DNA of 64,000 bases from Pyxicephalus adspersus (GCF_032062135.1 NC_092861.1:2756035-2820034); one strand, 5' to 3'; counted from the first letter of the stretch, positions 23,300 through 35,066 are shown. Notes: generated from the letters alone by a model not told the origin. Made by a program: numbers and translations.

Positions 23300-23665
23300 A
23301 GGACCCGGTCTCCTGAAAAGTGTTGCCTGACGAATCAAAGATTAGTTTGTTTTTCACAGTTACACTAGATACATTTGGTGCAAACTGAGGGTAGCCTTTT
23401 TGGAAAGAATCCCATACCAACTGTGAAGCATGGTGGTGAAAATGTTATGGTTTGGGCAGCTTGCAGTCATCTATAAATGCTGCATTATATCGAAGTGTAG
23501 CGAGAGAGAATGTGAGCACAGCACAATAATGATTGGAAATACACTAAGCAATGGCTCAAAATAGGAAACAGAGGGTTACAGTATGGACTGACCTTGATCT
23601 GAATTCCATTAAAATATAAGGAGGAGGTAACATTTGCAGCCTTTGGAAGGCAACCCAGAAATATA
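23300..23665 (+). mobile_element. Degenerate Tc1-like transposon (transposase fossil 2)
   Basis: At 23411-23455 one frame reads PIPTVKHGGENVMVW, matching the Tc1 motif around the glycine-rich KHGGGSVMVWG box. Nearby are remnants of the WSDES region (tgacgaatcaaagat at about 23328) and of the region just after it (TTTGGTGCAAAC at about 23374). A GGACTGACCTTGATCTGAATTCC segment at about 23586 resembles the Tc1 SPDLNPIE box. Many indels are present and no intact frame remains. It belongs to a different Tc1 subfamily from the copy at 765-1660. Confidence 0.75.
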
Positions 23666-23759
23666 TTTTTACTGGAAATTGTTAGAATGTCTGTACTTGT
23701 TTACTGATCGTAGATTAAAAAGACAAACGGGGCATATATTTATACCAATATATTGTCTG

Positions 23760-24518
23760 TCAATCCACCTACTAGATAGATACATTTAATGGGTAGGTGG
23801 GTGGATGTATGGAAGTAAGAGGTATGAAGATATATGGATACATAGGTAGATGGATAGACTAAATGGGTAGGTAGGTGGGTAGCTGGAAGTAAGGAGTGAA
23901 TAGAAGGGTATAGAGATATTAGACTATTACTATTACGATGATAGAGAGATGGAGAAAGAGATAGGTTCAATAGGTAGGTAGGTGGAAGGAAGAATGGAGG
24001 GATGAAGATAGATAAATGGATGGATAGATTGATTCAGTAAGTAGGTGGGTAGAAAGAATTAGGAAAGTATAGAGATAAGTAATTATTACGATGATTGGAT
24101 GGATGGATAGATGGAAGGCTGGATGGGTGGTTGGGCAGGTAGATGATAGAGAGTTGGAGAAAGAGATAGATTCAATAGGTAGGTAGGTGGAAGGAAGAAT
24201 GGAGGGATAAAGATAGATAAATGGATGGTTAGATTGATTCAGTAGGTAGGTGGGTAGAAAGAATTAGGAGAGCATAGAGATATTAAAATATTACAATGAT
24301 TGGATGGATGGATAGATGGAAGACTGGATGGGTGGTTGGGCAGGTAGATGATAGAGAGAAAGAGATAGGTTCAATATGTAGGTAGTTGGATTGAAGTAGG
24401 TACAGGATGGACATATATGAACAGATGGATAGCTGGTTGGGCGACCGGAATATAGGTTAAAAAGTTGGGTGGGTGGATCAAGGGATGGGGTTAGATGAAT
24501 AAATGATAGACTGATGGG
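23760..24518. repeat. Tetranucleotide-derived array (GGAT/GGTA), tandemly duplicated
   Basis: Purine-plus-T array of TGGATGGATAGATGG and GGTAGGTAGGTGG motifs. A block of about 205 bp is repeated: 23993-24200 and 24201 onward share ATGGAGGGAT, AGATAGATAAATGGATGG, TTGATTCAGTA and GTAGAAAGAATTAGGA. The second copy (24201-24518) is also the left arm of the palindrome with 24547-24883. Confidence 0.9.
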
Positions 24519-24546
24519 TTGATACATGGATAGATGGAAAGTTGGG

Positions 24547-24883
24547 CCCATCAGTCTCACCCATCATTTATTCGTCTAACCCCATCCCTTGATCCACCCA
24601 CCCAACTTTTTAACCTATCTTTATATAATCCATTCACCCAACCAGCTATCCATCTATATATATATGTCCATCCCCTACCTACTTCAATCCAACTACCTAC
24701 CTATTGAACCTATCTCTTTCTCCATCTTTCTATCATCTACCTGACCAACCACCCATCCAGCCTTCCATCTATCCATCCATCCAATCATCGTAATATTTTA
24801 AAATCTCTATACTCTCCTAATTCTTTCTACCCACCTACCTACTGAATCAATCTATCCATCCATTTATCTATCTTCATCCCTCC
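24547..24883. repeat. Right arm of a ~330-bp palindrome
   Basis: Reverse complement of 24201-24518 with only a few differences, separated from it by a 28-bp spacer (24519-24546). Matching landmarks include CCCATCAGTCT versus AGACTGATGGG at the inner ends and ATCCCTCC versus GGAGGGAT at the outer ends. The right arm has extra bases around (AT)n at 24657 and around 24620. Confidence 0.9.
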
Positions 24884-24899
24884 ATACAGAGATTTCTAT

Positions 24900-26084
24900 A
24901 GCAATATCTTATAACAATAGTCATACAGATTATCCAAGCTTCTGTCCTGGCTTTAATATTATTATTGGTGTTGTCTGGAACTGGGTGACTTTTCCAGCCT
25001 ATGAAGAAAACATTGGTGTTATGAAATTATATTTTGCGCCACTCCACCCAACGTGACGCCCTAGTCAGCTGCCCAGCTCGCCTCCTGGATAAATGCGGCT
25101 ATGTTCCTGAGGTTTCCTGTGAACCTGAATAGGGGCTGATGACACGTCGATGGTGGCGGATTACAAGGATAAGCTGACAACATGGCATCAAAGTGTTTTT
25201 CGCCTATGATAACCATTCATTAGGTTCAGCAAATGAAAGCCCTAACAATCGGCAGCCTACCTGACAGCAATTAAGGAAGTTTTGGTGTATGGCAGCCTGT
25301 GTCTCAGCAGTCATCAAACAGCCTGATTGTTTTGAGTATGATTTAAACGATAATTGCAGTTGATTTGCTGCAAGGGAGAAGCTCGCAATGCTGTAACATT
25401 CAAGCAATCTAAGATTAAAGCAGAGGGGAGGAAGATCTTGTAATTGCTCAAATTTGTGGCAAATGTTAACACAGTCTCTGCTGTCAGGTTACAAGAAATG
25501 CCTATGGCTGGAGGAAGAAGATAAGTGTCCAAAGGTGTATACCCTGGGCCTTGGGGGGCTTACTGAGCTGGGGGCCTGGGATTTTTTTGTGTTTTTTCCA
25601 ACCGGGTGCAACGATTCACAAAGAACAATCCAATAATGATTTGATTTTAGGCTTCAAAAACACATTTTGCATGCAACAGATTGCAGTAAGTTTTTAGTTA
25701 GCCATATATACAATCATGATATAAGTTTCAGTGTAAAATTAAATATATATATTGATTGAAAAAAGTTTTTATATACTTTATTGTGTATAGTCTTTGGTGA
25801 TCCTGCCATTGAGAACCTTCTTGTTATAGGATGACAACATTCTGTCCCTGCCTTCCAAATGTGCTGCTGAGTTGTCACCTTGTCACACAGGCTTCCTATG
25901 GAGGTTACACCTGCCATAAGCCTCAGGTTGCATTATTTAAAAAGCACAAGGGGGCTGCGGGCTGTCCTCCCCTTTAAGTTTCCTTTGCCAGGTCCATTCA
26001 TCCAACCCATCCAGATGTCTTTTTTACAGTTGTGCTCCTGTGTCAGATTATGCTGGGTGGATAGTATACCTAGCTACCTGGCCG
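24900..26084. other. CNE-like block at 25040-25420, then unassigned DNA
   Basis: 25040-25420 is high-complexity non-repetitive sequence with homeodomain-like cores (CAGCAATTAAGG, CGATAATTGCAG), GATGACACGTCGATGG and AACAATCGGCAGCC. It looks like a vertebrate conserved non-coding element. No ORF is convincing. The rest shows nothing recognisable. Confidence 0.45.
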
Positions 26085-26920
26085 GACTGACTGTACACCT
26101 GGCTGCCTTGCTGAAAAGACAATGCATCTGGCTGTGTTAATAGATAGGGCATCCACCTGGCTACCCTGATGGACAAAACGCCCACCTGGACACCCTGATG
26201 GACATAGCACCCATCTGGCCACCTTAATAGNNNNNNNNNNNNNNNNNNNNNNNNNNNNNNNNNNNNNNNNNNNNNNNNNNNNNNNNNNNNNNNNNNNNNN
26301 NNNNNNNNNNNNNNNNNNNNNNNNNNNNNNNNNNNNNNNNNNNNNNNNNNNNNNNNNNNNNNNNNNNNNNNNNNNNNNNNNNNNNNNNNNNNNNNNNNNN
26401 NNNNNNNNNNNNNNNNNNNNNNNNNNNNNNNNNNNNNNNNNNNNNNNNNNNNNNNNNNNNNNNNNNNNNNNNNNNNNNNNNNNNNNNNNNNNNNNNNNNN
26501 NNNNNNNNNNNNNNNNNNNNNNNNNNNNNNNNNNNNNNNNNNNNNNNNNNNNNNNNNNNNNNNNNNNNNNNNNNNNNNNNNNNNNNNNNNNNNNNNNNNN
26601 NNNNNNNNNNNNNNNNNNNNNNNNNNNNNNNNNNNNNNNNNNNNNNNNNNNNNNNNNNNNNNNNNNNNNNNNNNNNNNNNNNNNNNNNNNNNNGCGCTCA
26701 CCTGGCTACCCTGATGGACAAAATGCCTACCTGGACACCCTGGGTGACATAGCACCCACCTGGCCACCTTAATAGACATAGCTCCCATATGGCCACATTA
26801 ATAGACAAAGCTCCTGCCTGGCCAACTTGATGGACATAGCGCCCACCTGGCCACCTTGATGGACATAGCGCCCACCTTGTCACCTTGATGGACATAGCAT
26901 CCACTTGGCTGGCTTCTTGG
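26085..26920. repeat. 30-bp minisatellite (contains gap)
   Basis: Units of about 30 bp reading CACCTGGCCACCTTGATGGA then CATAGCGCC lie on both sides of the gap 26231-26693. The end at 26920 is sharp, followed by the 12/24-bp array. The minus-strand ORF of SIKVARW-like decapeptides follows from the period being a multiple of three. Confidence 0.9.
26231..26693. other. Assembly gap (463 N)
   Basis: Run of N inside the 30-bp minisatellite, as expected where short-read assembly fails on tandem repeats. Confidence 0.99.
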
Positions 26921-27110
26921 TCTGTAACTGGGGGTCTGCACTGAAGTCTGTCAGTAGGGGTCTGTACTGAGGTCTGTCTGGGGACTTATATTGGGATTTG
27001 ACTATGTGTCTGCACCAAGGTCTGCTTGGGGTCTACACAGGGATCTGTTCACAAGTTTGCAATGGGGGCTTGTATTGAGGTCTGTACTGTTTGTTTTTAC
27101 TGGGGGGGTC
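26921..27110. repeat. Degenerate 12/24-bp GGGGTCTGT..GAGGTCTGT minisatellite
   Basis: Imperfect repeats of GGGGTCTGTACTGAGGTCTG. They are followed at 27155-27290 by a unique flank (GCAGCAAAAAGTCTAGAACC ... TTACATTACATAGGTA) that recurs after the array at 28571-29032. Confidence 0.75.
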
Positions 27111-27874
27111 TGTCTTCCTTAGGGAAACTACCTTTGTTTATTTTTTCCCAGGAAGGGGGGCATCCTCTTCTGTCTTGGCAGCAAAAAGTCTAGAACCTGA
27201 CCTGGCTACAAGTGGCTGTTATTACCTTACATTACATAGGTATGGTCCACTGCTTTCCAAGGTAATATTAACACAGCCAGATGCATTGTGAATATTATTT
27301 AAACATTAATTCATCCACCCAAGCACCTACCTATCTATCTGTTTAACTCACAACCTCCAGTATTGCATTGCACAGGTATGTTCCAAGTTGTTTTTCCAAT
27401 ATGACAGTTCAGTTTTTTATGCTGTATGAAAATATGGTGTCATGTAAAAATTCCCTGTTGGGGTATATCAGCACGGTATTCCTATAAATGCACGGGAAAC
27501 AATATAAATACATGAATGATAAATAAATCAGTTTAGAATCTTTGTCTCCATTAGCCTCCCACACCAAAACTGCACATGAAGTGAAAATGGAATGAAGATG
27601 GGAAATGGGAACTTATTAAAATTCTAAATGTATTATCCAGGGCAAACAAACTTCACAGATTGGGGCTCCTTGGAGCTTTGGAGCAGTAAGGTTGAATCAG
27701 ATTTGTGAGGGATGGAAGCCTCTCATCCTCACGGTCCACTGAGCTTAAACAAAACAGTCAAAATAACATTAAACAGAATTATTTATCACCTAGCACTACA
27801 GAGGAATGAAAAAAAATATATATGCTTCTATGTATTTCCTCTCGTATCACGCCATATTGTCTCCTATCCATCAA

Positions 27875-28570
27875 NNNNNNNNNNNNNNNNNNNNNNNNNN
27901 NNNNNNNNNNNNNNNNNNNNNNNNNNNNNNNNNNNNNNNNNNNNNNNNNNNNNNNNNNNNNNNNNNNNNNNNNNNNNNNNNNNNNNNNNNNNNNNNNNNN
28001 NNNNNNNNNNNNNNNNNNNNNNNNNNNNNNNNNNNNNNNNNNNNNNNNNNNNNNNNNNNNNNNNNNNNNNNNNNNNNNNNNNNNNNNNNNNNNNNNNNNN
28101 NNNNNNNNNNNNNNNNNNNNNNNNNNNNNNNNNNNNNNNNNNNNNNNNNNNNNNNNNNNNNNNNNNNNNNNNNNNNNNNNNNNNNNNNNNNNNNNNNNNN
28201 NNNNNNNNNNNNNNNNNNNNNNNNNNNNNNNNNNNNNNNNNNNNNNNNNNNNNNNNNNNNNNNNNNNNNNNNNNNNNNNNNNNNNNNNNNNNNNNNNNNN
28301 NNNNNNNNNNNNNNNNNNNNNNNNNNNNNNNNNNNNNNNNNNNNNNNNNNNNNNNNNNNNNNNNNNNNNNNNNNNNNNNNNNNNNNNNNNNNNNNNNNNN
28401 NNNNNNNNNNNNNNNNNNNNNNNNNNNNNNNNNNNNNNNNNNNNNNNNNNNNNNNNNNNNNNNNNNNNNNNNNNNNNNNNNNNNNNNNNNNNNNNNNNNN
28501 NNNNNNNNNNNNNNNNNNNNNNNNNNNNNNNNNNNNNNNNNNNNNNNNNNNNNNNNNNNNNNNNNNNNNN
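27875..28570. other. Assembly gap (696 N)
   Basis: Run of N ending directly in the 24-bp minisatellite. Confidence 0.99.
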
Positions 28571-28771
28571 TGGGGTCTGTGCTGAGGTCTGCACTGGGGT
28601 CTGTGCTGAGGTCTGTACTGGGGTCTTTGTTGAGGTCTGCAATGGGGTCTGTGCTGAGGTCCGTACTGGGGTCTGTGCTGAGGTCTGTACTGGGGTCCGT
28701 GCTGGGGTCTGTGCTGAGGTCTGTATTGGGGTCTGTGCTGAGGTCTGTATTGGGGTCTGTGCTGAGGTCTG
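28571..28771. repeat. Homogeneous 24-bp minisatellite between gaps
   Basis: TGGGGTCTGTGCTGAGGTCT then GTAC is repeated about eight times with few changes. It is bounded by N on both sides (27875-28570 and 28772-28953), so the real array is probably longer. The frame is open in all readings because the unit is a multiple of three. No protein is implied. Confidence 0.95.
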
Positions 28772-28953
28772 NNNNNNNNNNNNNNNNNNNNNNNNNNNNN
28801 NNNNNNNNNNNNNNNNNNNNNNNNNNNNNNNNNNNNNNNNNNNNNNNNNNNNNNNNNNNNNNNNNNNNNNNNNNNNNNNNNNNNNNNNNNNNNNNNNNNN
28901 NNNNNNNNNNNNNNNNNNNNNNNNNNNNNNNNNNNNNNNNNNNNNNNNNNNNN
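28772..28953. other. Assembly gap (182 N)
   Basis: Run of N following the 24-bp minisatellite. The sequence after it resembles the flank at 27155. Confidence 0.99.
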
Positions 28954-29117
28954 TTCTGAGGAGTCCTCTCCTGCCTCAGGCAGCAAAACGTCTAGGACCA
29001 GTTACTGTTTTAAATCTACATTACATAGGCACTGTCAACTATTGTCACACGTAATAGAGGGGTTGGGAAAAATCAAAAAGGCAATTTATTCTATACATTA
29101 ACCCATCCACCCTAATC

Positions 29118-29140
29118 TATCTATCTATCTATCTATCTAT
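29118..29140. repeat. (ATCT)n microsatellite
   Basis: Five to six ATCT units. CCATCCACCC precedes them, as in the comparable position after the flank copy at 27310. Confidence 0.9.
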
Positions 29141-29281
29141 TCAGGTATAAATGTATGTAGTTGACATGGTGGAGGAGATGATTGAATATATAGTCCTGGG
29201 ACAGGAAGTCTTTTGAAAAGTGTCCAATGCATCTTGAGGGGACACTGCACTGAGAGGCACAAAGTTGTCGGATTTTAGGCC

Positions 29282-29345
29282 TGTGCTGGGGGTCTGCGCT
29301 GAAGTCTGTACTGGTATTTTTTGACTGGGTCTGTCATTAAGTTCT
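29282..29345. repeat. 12/24-bp minisatellite remnant
   Basis: CTGTGCTGGGGGTCTGCGCT, GAAGTCTGTACTGG and then TTTTTTGACTGGGTCTG. The TTTTTGACTGG end is shared with the distant copy at 50416-50505. Confidence 0.65.
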
Positions 29346-29432
29346 GACAAATAGTAAGTGGTAGAGCCTCACAGAAGCGCTCTCTACCTAATTCTATAGA
29401 AATGCTCTCTCATTAGCGCAAATGTTGTTAAA

Positions 29433-29743
29433 TTATTACACAGTATTTATATAGCACCATCATATTACACAGTGCTGTACAAAGTCCATTGGCATGTCAC
29501 TAACTGTCCTTCAAAGGGGCTCACAATGTATCATCCCTACCATGGTCATATATACAGTCTAAGGTCAATTTTTTGGGGAGAAAGCCAAAAACCTCACTGC
29601 ACGTTTTTGGGCTATGTGAGGAAACCCACGCAGACATGGGGAGAACCTGCAAACTCCATGCAGATAGTGTCCTGGCCAAGATTTGAATCTAGGACCTAGC
29701 ACTGCAAAGGCTGGAGTGCTACCTGTGAGCCACCATGCTGCCA
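29433..29743 (-). repeat. V-SINE-like SINE (reverse)
   Basis: Reverse complement of the same family. The plus strand begins with the tail (TATTTATATAGCACCATCAT) and ends with GAGCCACCATGCTGCC, the complement of the promoter head. The body GGAGAACCTGCAAACTCCAT is recognisable. It lies just downstream of the 12/24-bp minisatellite remnant at 29282-29345. Confidence 0.82.
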
Positions 29744-29831
29744 AATCTCATCCACTAACAACCAGAAAGCAATTTGATAGAGACTGCCAAAAGGTTTTTG
29801 TTAATCCTGAATGATGGCATTTGGTCCAGCA

Positions 29832-29972
29832 TTAAAGTGGAACTTTAGTTCCATTAATAAAAACTACAAACAGGCAGGACTTTTATTTCAGAAGTGACCG
29901 CGACACACTGGGACATTGCCTGTCTTTTCTGGTCAATTTTTTTTCAACTTGGAAGGTGTAGTTCCACTTTAA
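29832..29972. mobile_element. Short MITE with TTAA-flanked inverted termini
   Basis: It starts TTAAAGTGGAACTTTAGTTC and ends GTGTAGTTCCACTTTAA. The outer TTAA fits piggyBac- or Kolobok-type target sites. The interior is non-coding. A matching end, AGTTCCACTTTAA, occurs alone at about 17895. Confidence 0.65.
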
Positions 29973-30587
29973 AGTCACACCTTGGTGTGGTGATGGGGGT
30001 ACTTAAACTGAATCTTTATGGCATTGGAAGGGATGGCTTTAGAAAAAATGGGTTCTTGGGTAAATACTGGGAGCTCCAAAAGCACAGCATTCCAGCTCAG
30101 TGCACTGCCTTTCTCTTAGTTGGGGCCCTGGACAAGGTGAGGGCCGTGGGTAAATTTGCCCTTCTCGAAAACTTGCCCTGGGACTAAATTTTCTTATTGG
30201 TCTGGAACAGACCTACAGACAAAAGCAGATGCGCATGTTTAATTTTATGGGGTCAGCTCCAAGGGGACACAGAAACAAATCAGGAGGAATCAACCTAAAA
30301 ATTCTCAAAAAGTCTTTTTGCAGAAGGCCAGTTCAGTACGATAGAACATATCTCTAAAAAACAAGAAATATAGTAAAGGAGATCCTTCATTTTTCTTCTG
30401 CTTGAACCCCCTATGATGCATTTCTGATGAAGGGTCAGATACCTTGAAGTGGTAGCTGAGGCATTGGTACCAGCACTTCGGTTTTCTGCATGCTTCCTGG
30501 TTCCTATTGATGGCTTTGCTGTATTTTGTACATATTTAGCATATAGATTGAATCTCCTGAGAATTTTTCCCTTACACACCGCCACTA

Positions 30588-31118
30588 GTCAGGAGGCTAC
30601 TTGGTGGGGAGTCCTTCATGACCTCCACAAGACCTCCGAAGTTATCCCGTAGTATCTACCACCAAATTAGCAGAAGATCCTTTAAGTCGCACCGCCTCTG
30701 CCAGCGTACCTTCTTCCCAGGTAAATAATGTACCTGGCCATGCTCATGAAAATATAGATCCTCAGACCACGTCACCTTCCTCCATTGCTCCATGTTCCAG
30801 TTCATGACGCTGACTCTGGGTTTTCATTGATGGAAAGGGGTCAGCATTGGCACTCATGGCCAGTCTGCAGTCCCGAACTCAGCAAACTGCTATGTGGGAT
30901 CCAACAAAACAAGTTAGTTTCTTGACCTGAAGCCCATAATTGGGCTATGGGCACCCCGACACCCTGTCACTGGTTTACCAGTTGTCCTTCGTTTGACTAT
31001 TTGTGGTAGGTGCTAACCCTTGTACATGAGGGACCCCCCACAAGACTTGCCAGTTTTGAGGTGCTCTGACCCATCATCCAGCCCTGGTCAAAGGTCAGAC
31101 CATTGTCAGAGTCCAAAG
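30588..31118 (-). mobile_element. Internally deleted Tc1-like transposon (fossil 3)
   Basis: Read on the minus strand, 30757-30802 encodes NWNMEQWRKVTWSED, the Tc1-family NW..EQW..V.WSDE motif. Upstream pieces correspond to the helix-turn-helix region, with remnants of the ...GQPVNRRQGHGRP... segment at 30950-31010. Downstream, the reading jumps from the glycine-box area to the extreme C-terminal region (ACTTAAAGGATCTTCTGCTA on the minus strand), so roughly the second half of the catalytic domain is missing. Stops and frameshifts are frequent. It belongs to a third, distinct Tc1-like lineage. Confidence 0.75.
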
Positions 31119-32094
31119 CTGTGTACAGATGGGTGATTTTCATTGCCCAAACAAATGTTGTGATTGTCATGAAAACCTGTACTGCTGTGTTGAAACACTA
31201 AATAAGCTGTTAAATAATAGTTATTTAGCTATTGACCCCTGTTGTGGAGGAAGCAAGGGCTTCCCCTCCATAGAACAGCACAGCGCCCATTCATTCTACT
31301 GTCGCTGTAAACAATAGTACGACCCTATAGCATATGAAAGCAACCATATGTTCAGGGGAGGGGTGTAAAGGGACATAGAAACCTTTGCAAAGTAACAATG
31401 CTCAATAAACTGTTGTAGATGTCGAAGTAATACATATACCTAACGATGACAGGTCCTCTTTAAGAATAACTGTTTTTCTAATACCAGAGCCTCGAGATCC
31501 TTGAACTCGTTTTTCTCGGATGTCCATGAAATTTCGCACGTTTTTACCTTGGCGGTGTATTGTAAAGGTCTGGCGATAATAGCTCCTTTTATATATGCTG
31601 TGCAGTACTAATACATGTTGTTCTTGTCACGAGATTCTTCCTAACAGACTTCCTAGCAGAGAAACCAGCAATATGGAATAATTGAAAAGAACGTTCACAA
31701 GGAACCTGACCGGAGAGAAAACTGGAATTGCTGACTTGTTTTTCAAGGTGCAGGGGTCATCTTAATCCTTAAAGAAGGGATAAGGGTGACCGCTCTGGAA
31801 CGAGCACTCTCAAAACAAAGTCATTATTGCTAAACCCCCCTCCATTTATTTTCTGTCCATCTCCATCTCATTGGATTCGTAGAAAATAACCCCAAAATCA
31901 ACATTTAGGGTTAAATTTATTTAAAAAAAAAATATACCTTCATCAAAGCTCGGAATTCATTTGTTCTATGTGTTGAATGGCACTACAGGCCCCCAATATG
32001 TAGTTACATGTGCGGTGCCACATCGTATAGATATGAATGGCACCCAATGCACCTAACCCATGACGCTGTGGTGCACCACACGTAGCCAACGGCA

Positions 32095-32422
32095 TCTCAT
32101 CTCACAGTTGGCTCAGTGGTTAGCACTCCGGCCTTTGCAGTGCTGGGTCTCAGGTTGGAATCTTAGCCAGGACACTATCTGCATGGAGTTTGCAGGTTCT
32201 CCCCGTGTTTGTGTGCGTTTCTTCCAACATTTCAAAAACATGCAGTTAGGTTAGGCTTCTTCCTTAAAATTGACCTTAGACTGTAATAATGACATATGAC
32301 TAGGTAGGGATTTTAGATTGTGAGTTCCTTTGATGGACAGCTAGTCACATGACTATGGACTTTGTACAGCACTGCGTAATATGTTGGTGCTATATAATTA
32401 TTGTGCAATAATATTAATAATC
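32095..32422 (+). repeat. V-SINE-like SINE
   Basis: Same family as 11275-11600: TTGGCTCAGTGGTTAGCACT, GCATGGAGTTTGCAGGTTCT, a truncated GTTTCTTCC segment, ATGCAGTTAGGTTAGGCTTC and the tail TTTGTACAGCACTGCGTAAT, ending in an AAT-rich tract. Part of the usual CCTCCGGGTACTCCGG segment is deleted. Confidence 0.85.
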
Positions 32423-32749
32423 GTGATGCAAAGGTCAACAAAAAATATTACATGTACAATTGTTCGGGTGCTGTGCATGCAGTGTAAGCAACTAAATGTG
32501 ACTTTGGTATCAGCCTCTTGCAGTCTCTGTACAGAAAAGCTTAAACAGAAGCAGCACAGACCACACAGAGAAGGAACATGGACATTGGATGAACAGTTTG
32601 AGAACCGCCAAGATGCAAGATTTTTGTTTTTTTTGGTTTAGATATGGTTTACATTGCATATCAATATGCAACACAAAACCATCAACGTTTCAGGTGCCCT
32701 AGCTAACATAAACACCATGTAAAAACCATAAAAATACCATAAAAACAAT

Positions 32750-32769
32750 ATATATATATATATATATGT
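32750..32769. repeat. (AT)n microsatellite
   Basis: Ten or so TA dinucleotides. Confidence 0.9.
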
Positions 32770-33309
32770 ATTTAAAAAGTCTCCAATCACACATTTATTA
32801 ATCCTAGAAAATTGCCCAACCAATCAGCATTGCCGGTATTTCATGGCAACACGGGTTGGACTGTGTGTGGTGTGTGAACTCATTTAGAACTACATAAAAA
32901 GATTAAAAAATGATAAATGTACATAAAAAATAAAACTTTAATACTTTAATTTTACAAAAATTCAGATTTTTAATTCACATTTAAATATTCCTTACATAAT
33001 AAAACTTTTCAAGTTTCTAAACCAATGTATATATTCTGTATCCCTTCCTTTGGTATAACAAACTTTATCATTTCAATTGCTGAAATGTATCAATTGCCAA
33101 AAAAAATTGATCTAGGAGCCACTTTATAGCATAGGGAACCACCAAACCAAAAATAATAATGATCTGCTGGTATATTTAAATAATACTAATAAAAAAATAA
33201 GAATATAATAATAATTTTTAAAAAATAACTTTTTCACTCATGGTAATTATAATTTAAAATTTACTGCCTTTTTTTGTTTTTAATTTAATGTAATGATTTT
33301 TAATTTTTT

Positions 33310-33976
33310 NNNNNNNNNNNNNNNNNNNNNNNNNNNNNNNNNNNNNNNNNNNNNNNNNNNNNNNNNNNNNNNNNNNNNNNNNNNNNNNNNNNNNNNNNNN
33401 NNNNNNNNNNNNNNNNNNNNNNNNNNNNNNNNNNNNNNNNNNNNNNNNNNNNNNNNNNNNNNNNNNNNNNNNNNNNNNNNNNNNNNNNNNNNNNNNNNNN
33501 NNNNNNNNNNNNNNNNNNNNNNNNNNNNNNNNNNNNNNNNNNNNNNNNNNNNNNNNNNNNNNNNNNNNNNNNNNNNNNNNNNNNNNNNNNNNNNNNNNNN
33601 NNNNNNNNNNNNNNNNNNNNNNNNNNNNNNNNNNNNNNNNNNNNNNNNNNNNNNNNNNNNNNNNNNNNNNNNNNNNNNNNNNNNNNNNNNNNNNNNNNNN
33701 NNNNNNNNNNNNNNNNNNNNNNNNNNNNNNNNNNNNNNNNNNNNNNNNNNNNNNNNNNNNNNNNNNNNNNNNNNNNNNNNNNNNNNNNNNNNNNNNNNNN
33801 NNNNNNNNNNNNNNNNNNNNNNNNNNNNNNNNNNNNNNNNNNNNNNNNNNNNNNNNNNNNNNNNNNNNNNNNNNNNNNNNNNNNNNNNNNNNNNNNNNNN
33901 NNNNNNNNNNNNNNNNNNNNNNNNNNNNNNNNNNNNNNNNNNNNNNNNNNNNNNNNNNNNNNNNNNNNNNNNNNNN
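33310..33976. other. Assembly gap (667 N)
   Basis: Run of N within AT-rich sequence. No repeat is recognisable on both sides. Confidence 0.99.
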
Positions 33977-35066
33977 AACAGCTAAGGCATACAACAATGT
34001 AATTACCATTTCCCCACATGCAGATTATAAAGTATTTTTTTTTCTCTTAATTATCCTGCTCTAGTTTTAATTCTTTTGGTATCACCATCTGCCCCCATCT
34101 GTCTGAGTTTCTATAATATTGTCCATAATCTTCGCTAAATACAACCACATTTTTCACAAAAACACTTAACTGCCTTTTACCTTAATGTAAAATAAAGAAG
34201 GCTATACTAAGCCCCTCCGTCCATTTACAGAATCATACCTCGCCATTTGTTCATGTTTTATTAAACTGCAATGTTGATTGGGGAATACGTTTCAATCAAG
34301 ATGGCTGCCTCTAAAAAAAAAAAATAAATAAAATTAAAAAAATTGGAGTTTGTTTTTACAAAATTATTTTTTATCTTTTTACGTTGCTACATGCCGTTGT
34401 ACATTTGCTGGGAGCTTTTACTATACCATTGCAATAAGTCAGCCATAAAATAAGAAACAAATGGTATTACTTCGCTTGTTAACGCACAACGCCTATAATG
34501 TTATTTTGTATCGGCCATCGGCTATATAGTCTTAACGCTTCGCTGTACTAAATTTCACCTCGTTTGCCCTACTGTACATAAAATTAGGAGGCAGCCATGC
34601 ATACCGTGATGCATCATTTATGAAAATGACAGCATGCCATACCCTATCTTGGTAAACACACGCGCTCCCATTGTCCTGCATGATGCATAGAGCTGTATAA
34701 ATGTCTATCCCCCCCAACACACCCACCGCCCTTCCTTATGGGGACATCACATAAGCATATGTGGCCTCACTTGCACACCCCAGCAGGTGGTAGTTGAATC
34801 TTTTGCCTTAACAGCCCCTCCGACGCAGCTTTCATGAATGACCTGCGGTAGGGTGGGGGTTTGATTTTTTCATATCATCAATATTATTATTTTTTTTTTA
34901 GTAAGAGATGACTAGTCGCTTGGAAAATAAATAAAAATGATATGATTATGAACACAATTTGCATGAAAACATTTTTTAAATTTTTTTATGCTTTCCTTAC
35001 ACAAAGACCTTTTTTTTTTTTTTTTCACCCCTCCTTTTTTTTTATCCCTACTCCCTCCACCTCTTC

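Larger units (their letters stand above)
31119..33309. other. Unassigned intergenic sequence around a SINE
   Basis: Apart from the SINE at 32095-32422 and an (AT)n run, nothing is recognisable. 32880-33309 is very AT-rich. Confidence 0.4.

Noticed and set aside
27712..29054. ORFs of 259-415 codons spanning gaps
   Set aside because: Most of their length is N, and the rest is the 24-bp minisatellite.
34796..34815. TTTTGCCTTAACAG near module B as a possible second miR-124 remnant
   Set aside because: Only TGCCTTAA matches; the rest of the mature sequence and the opposite arm are absent.
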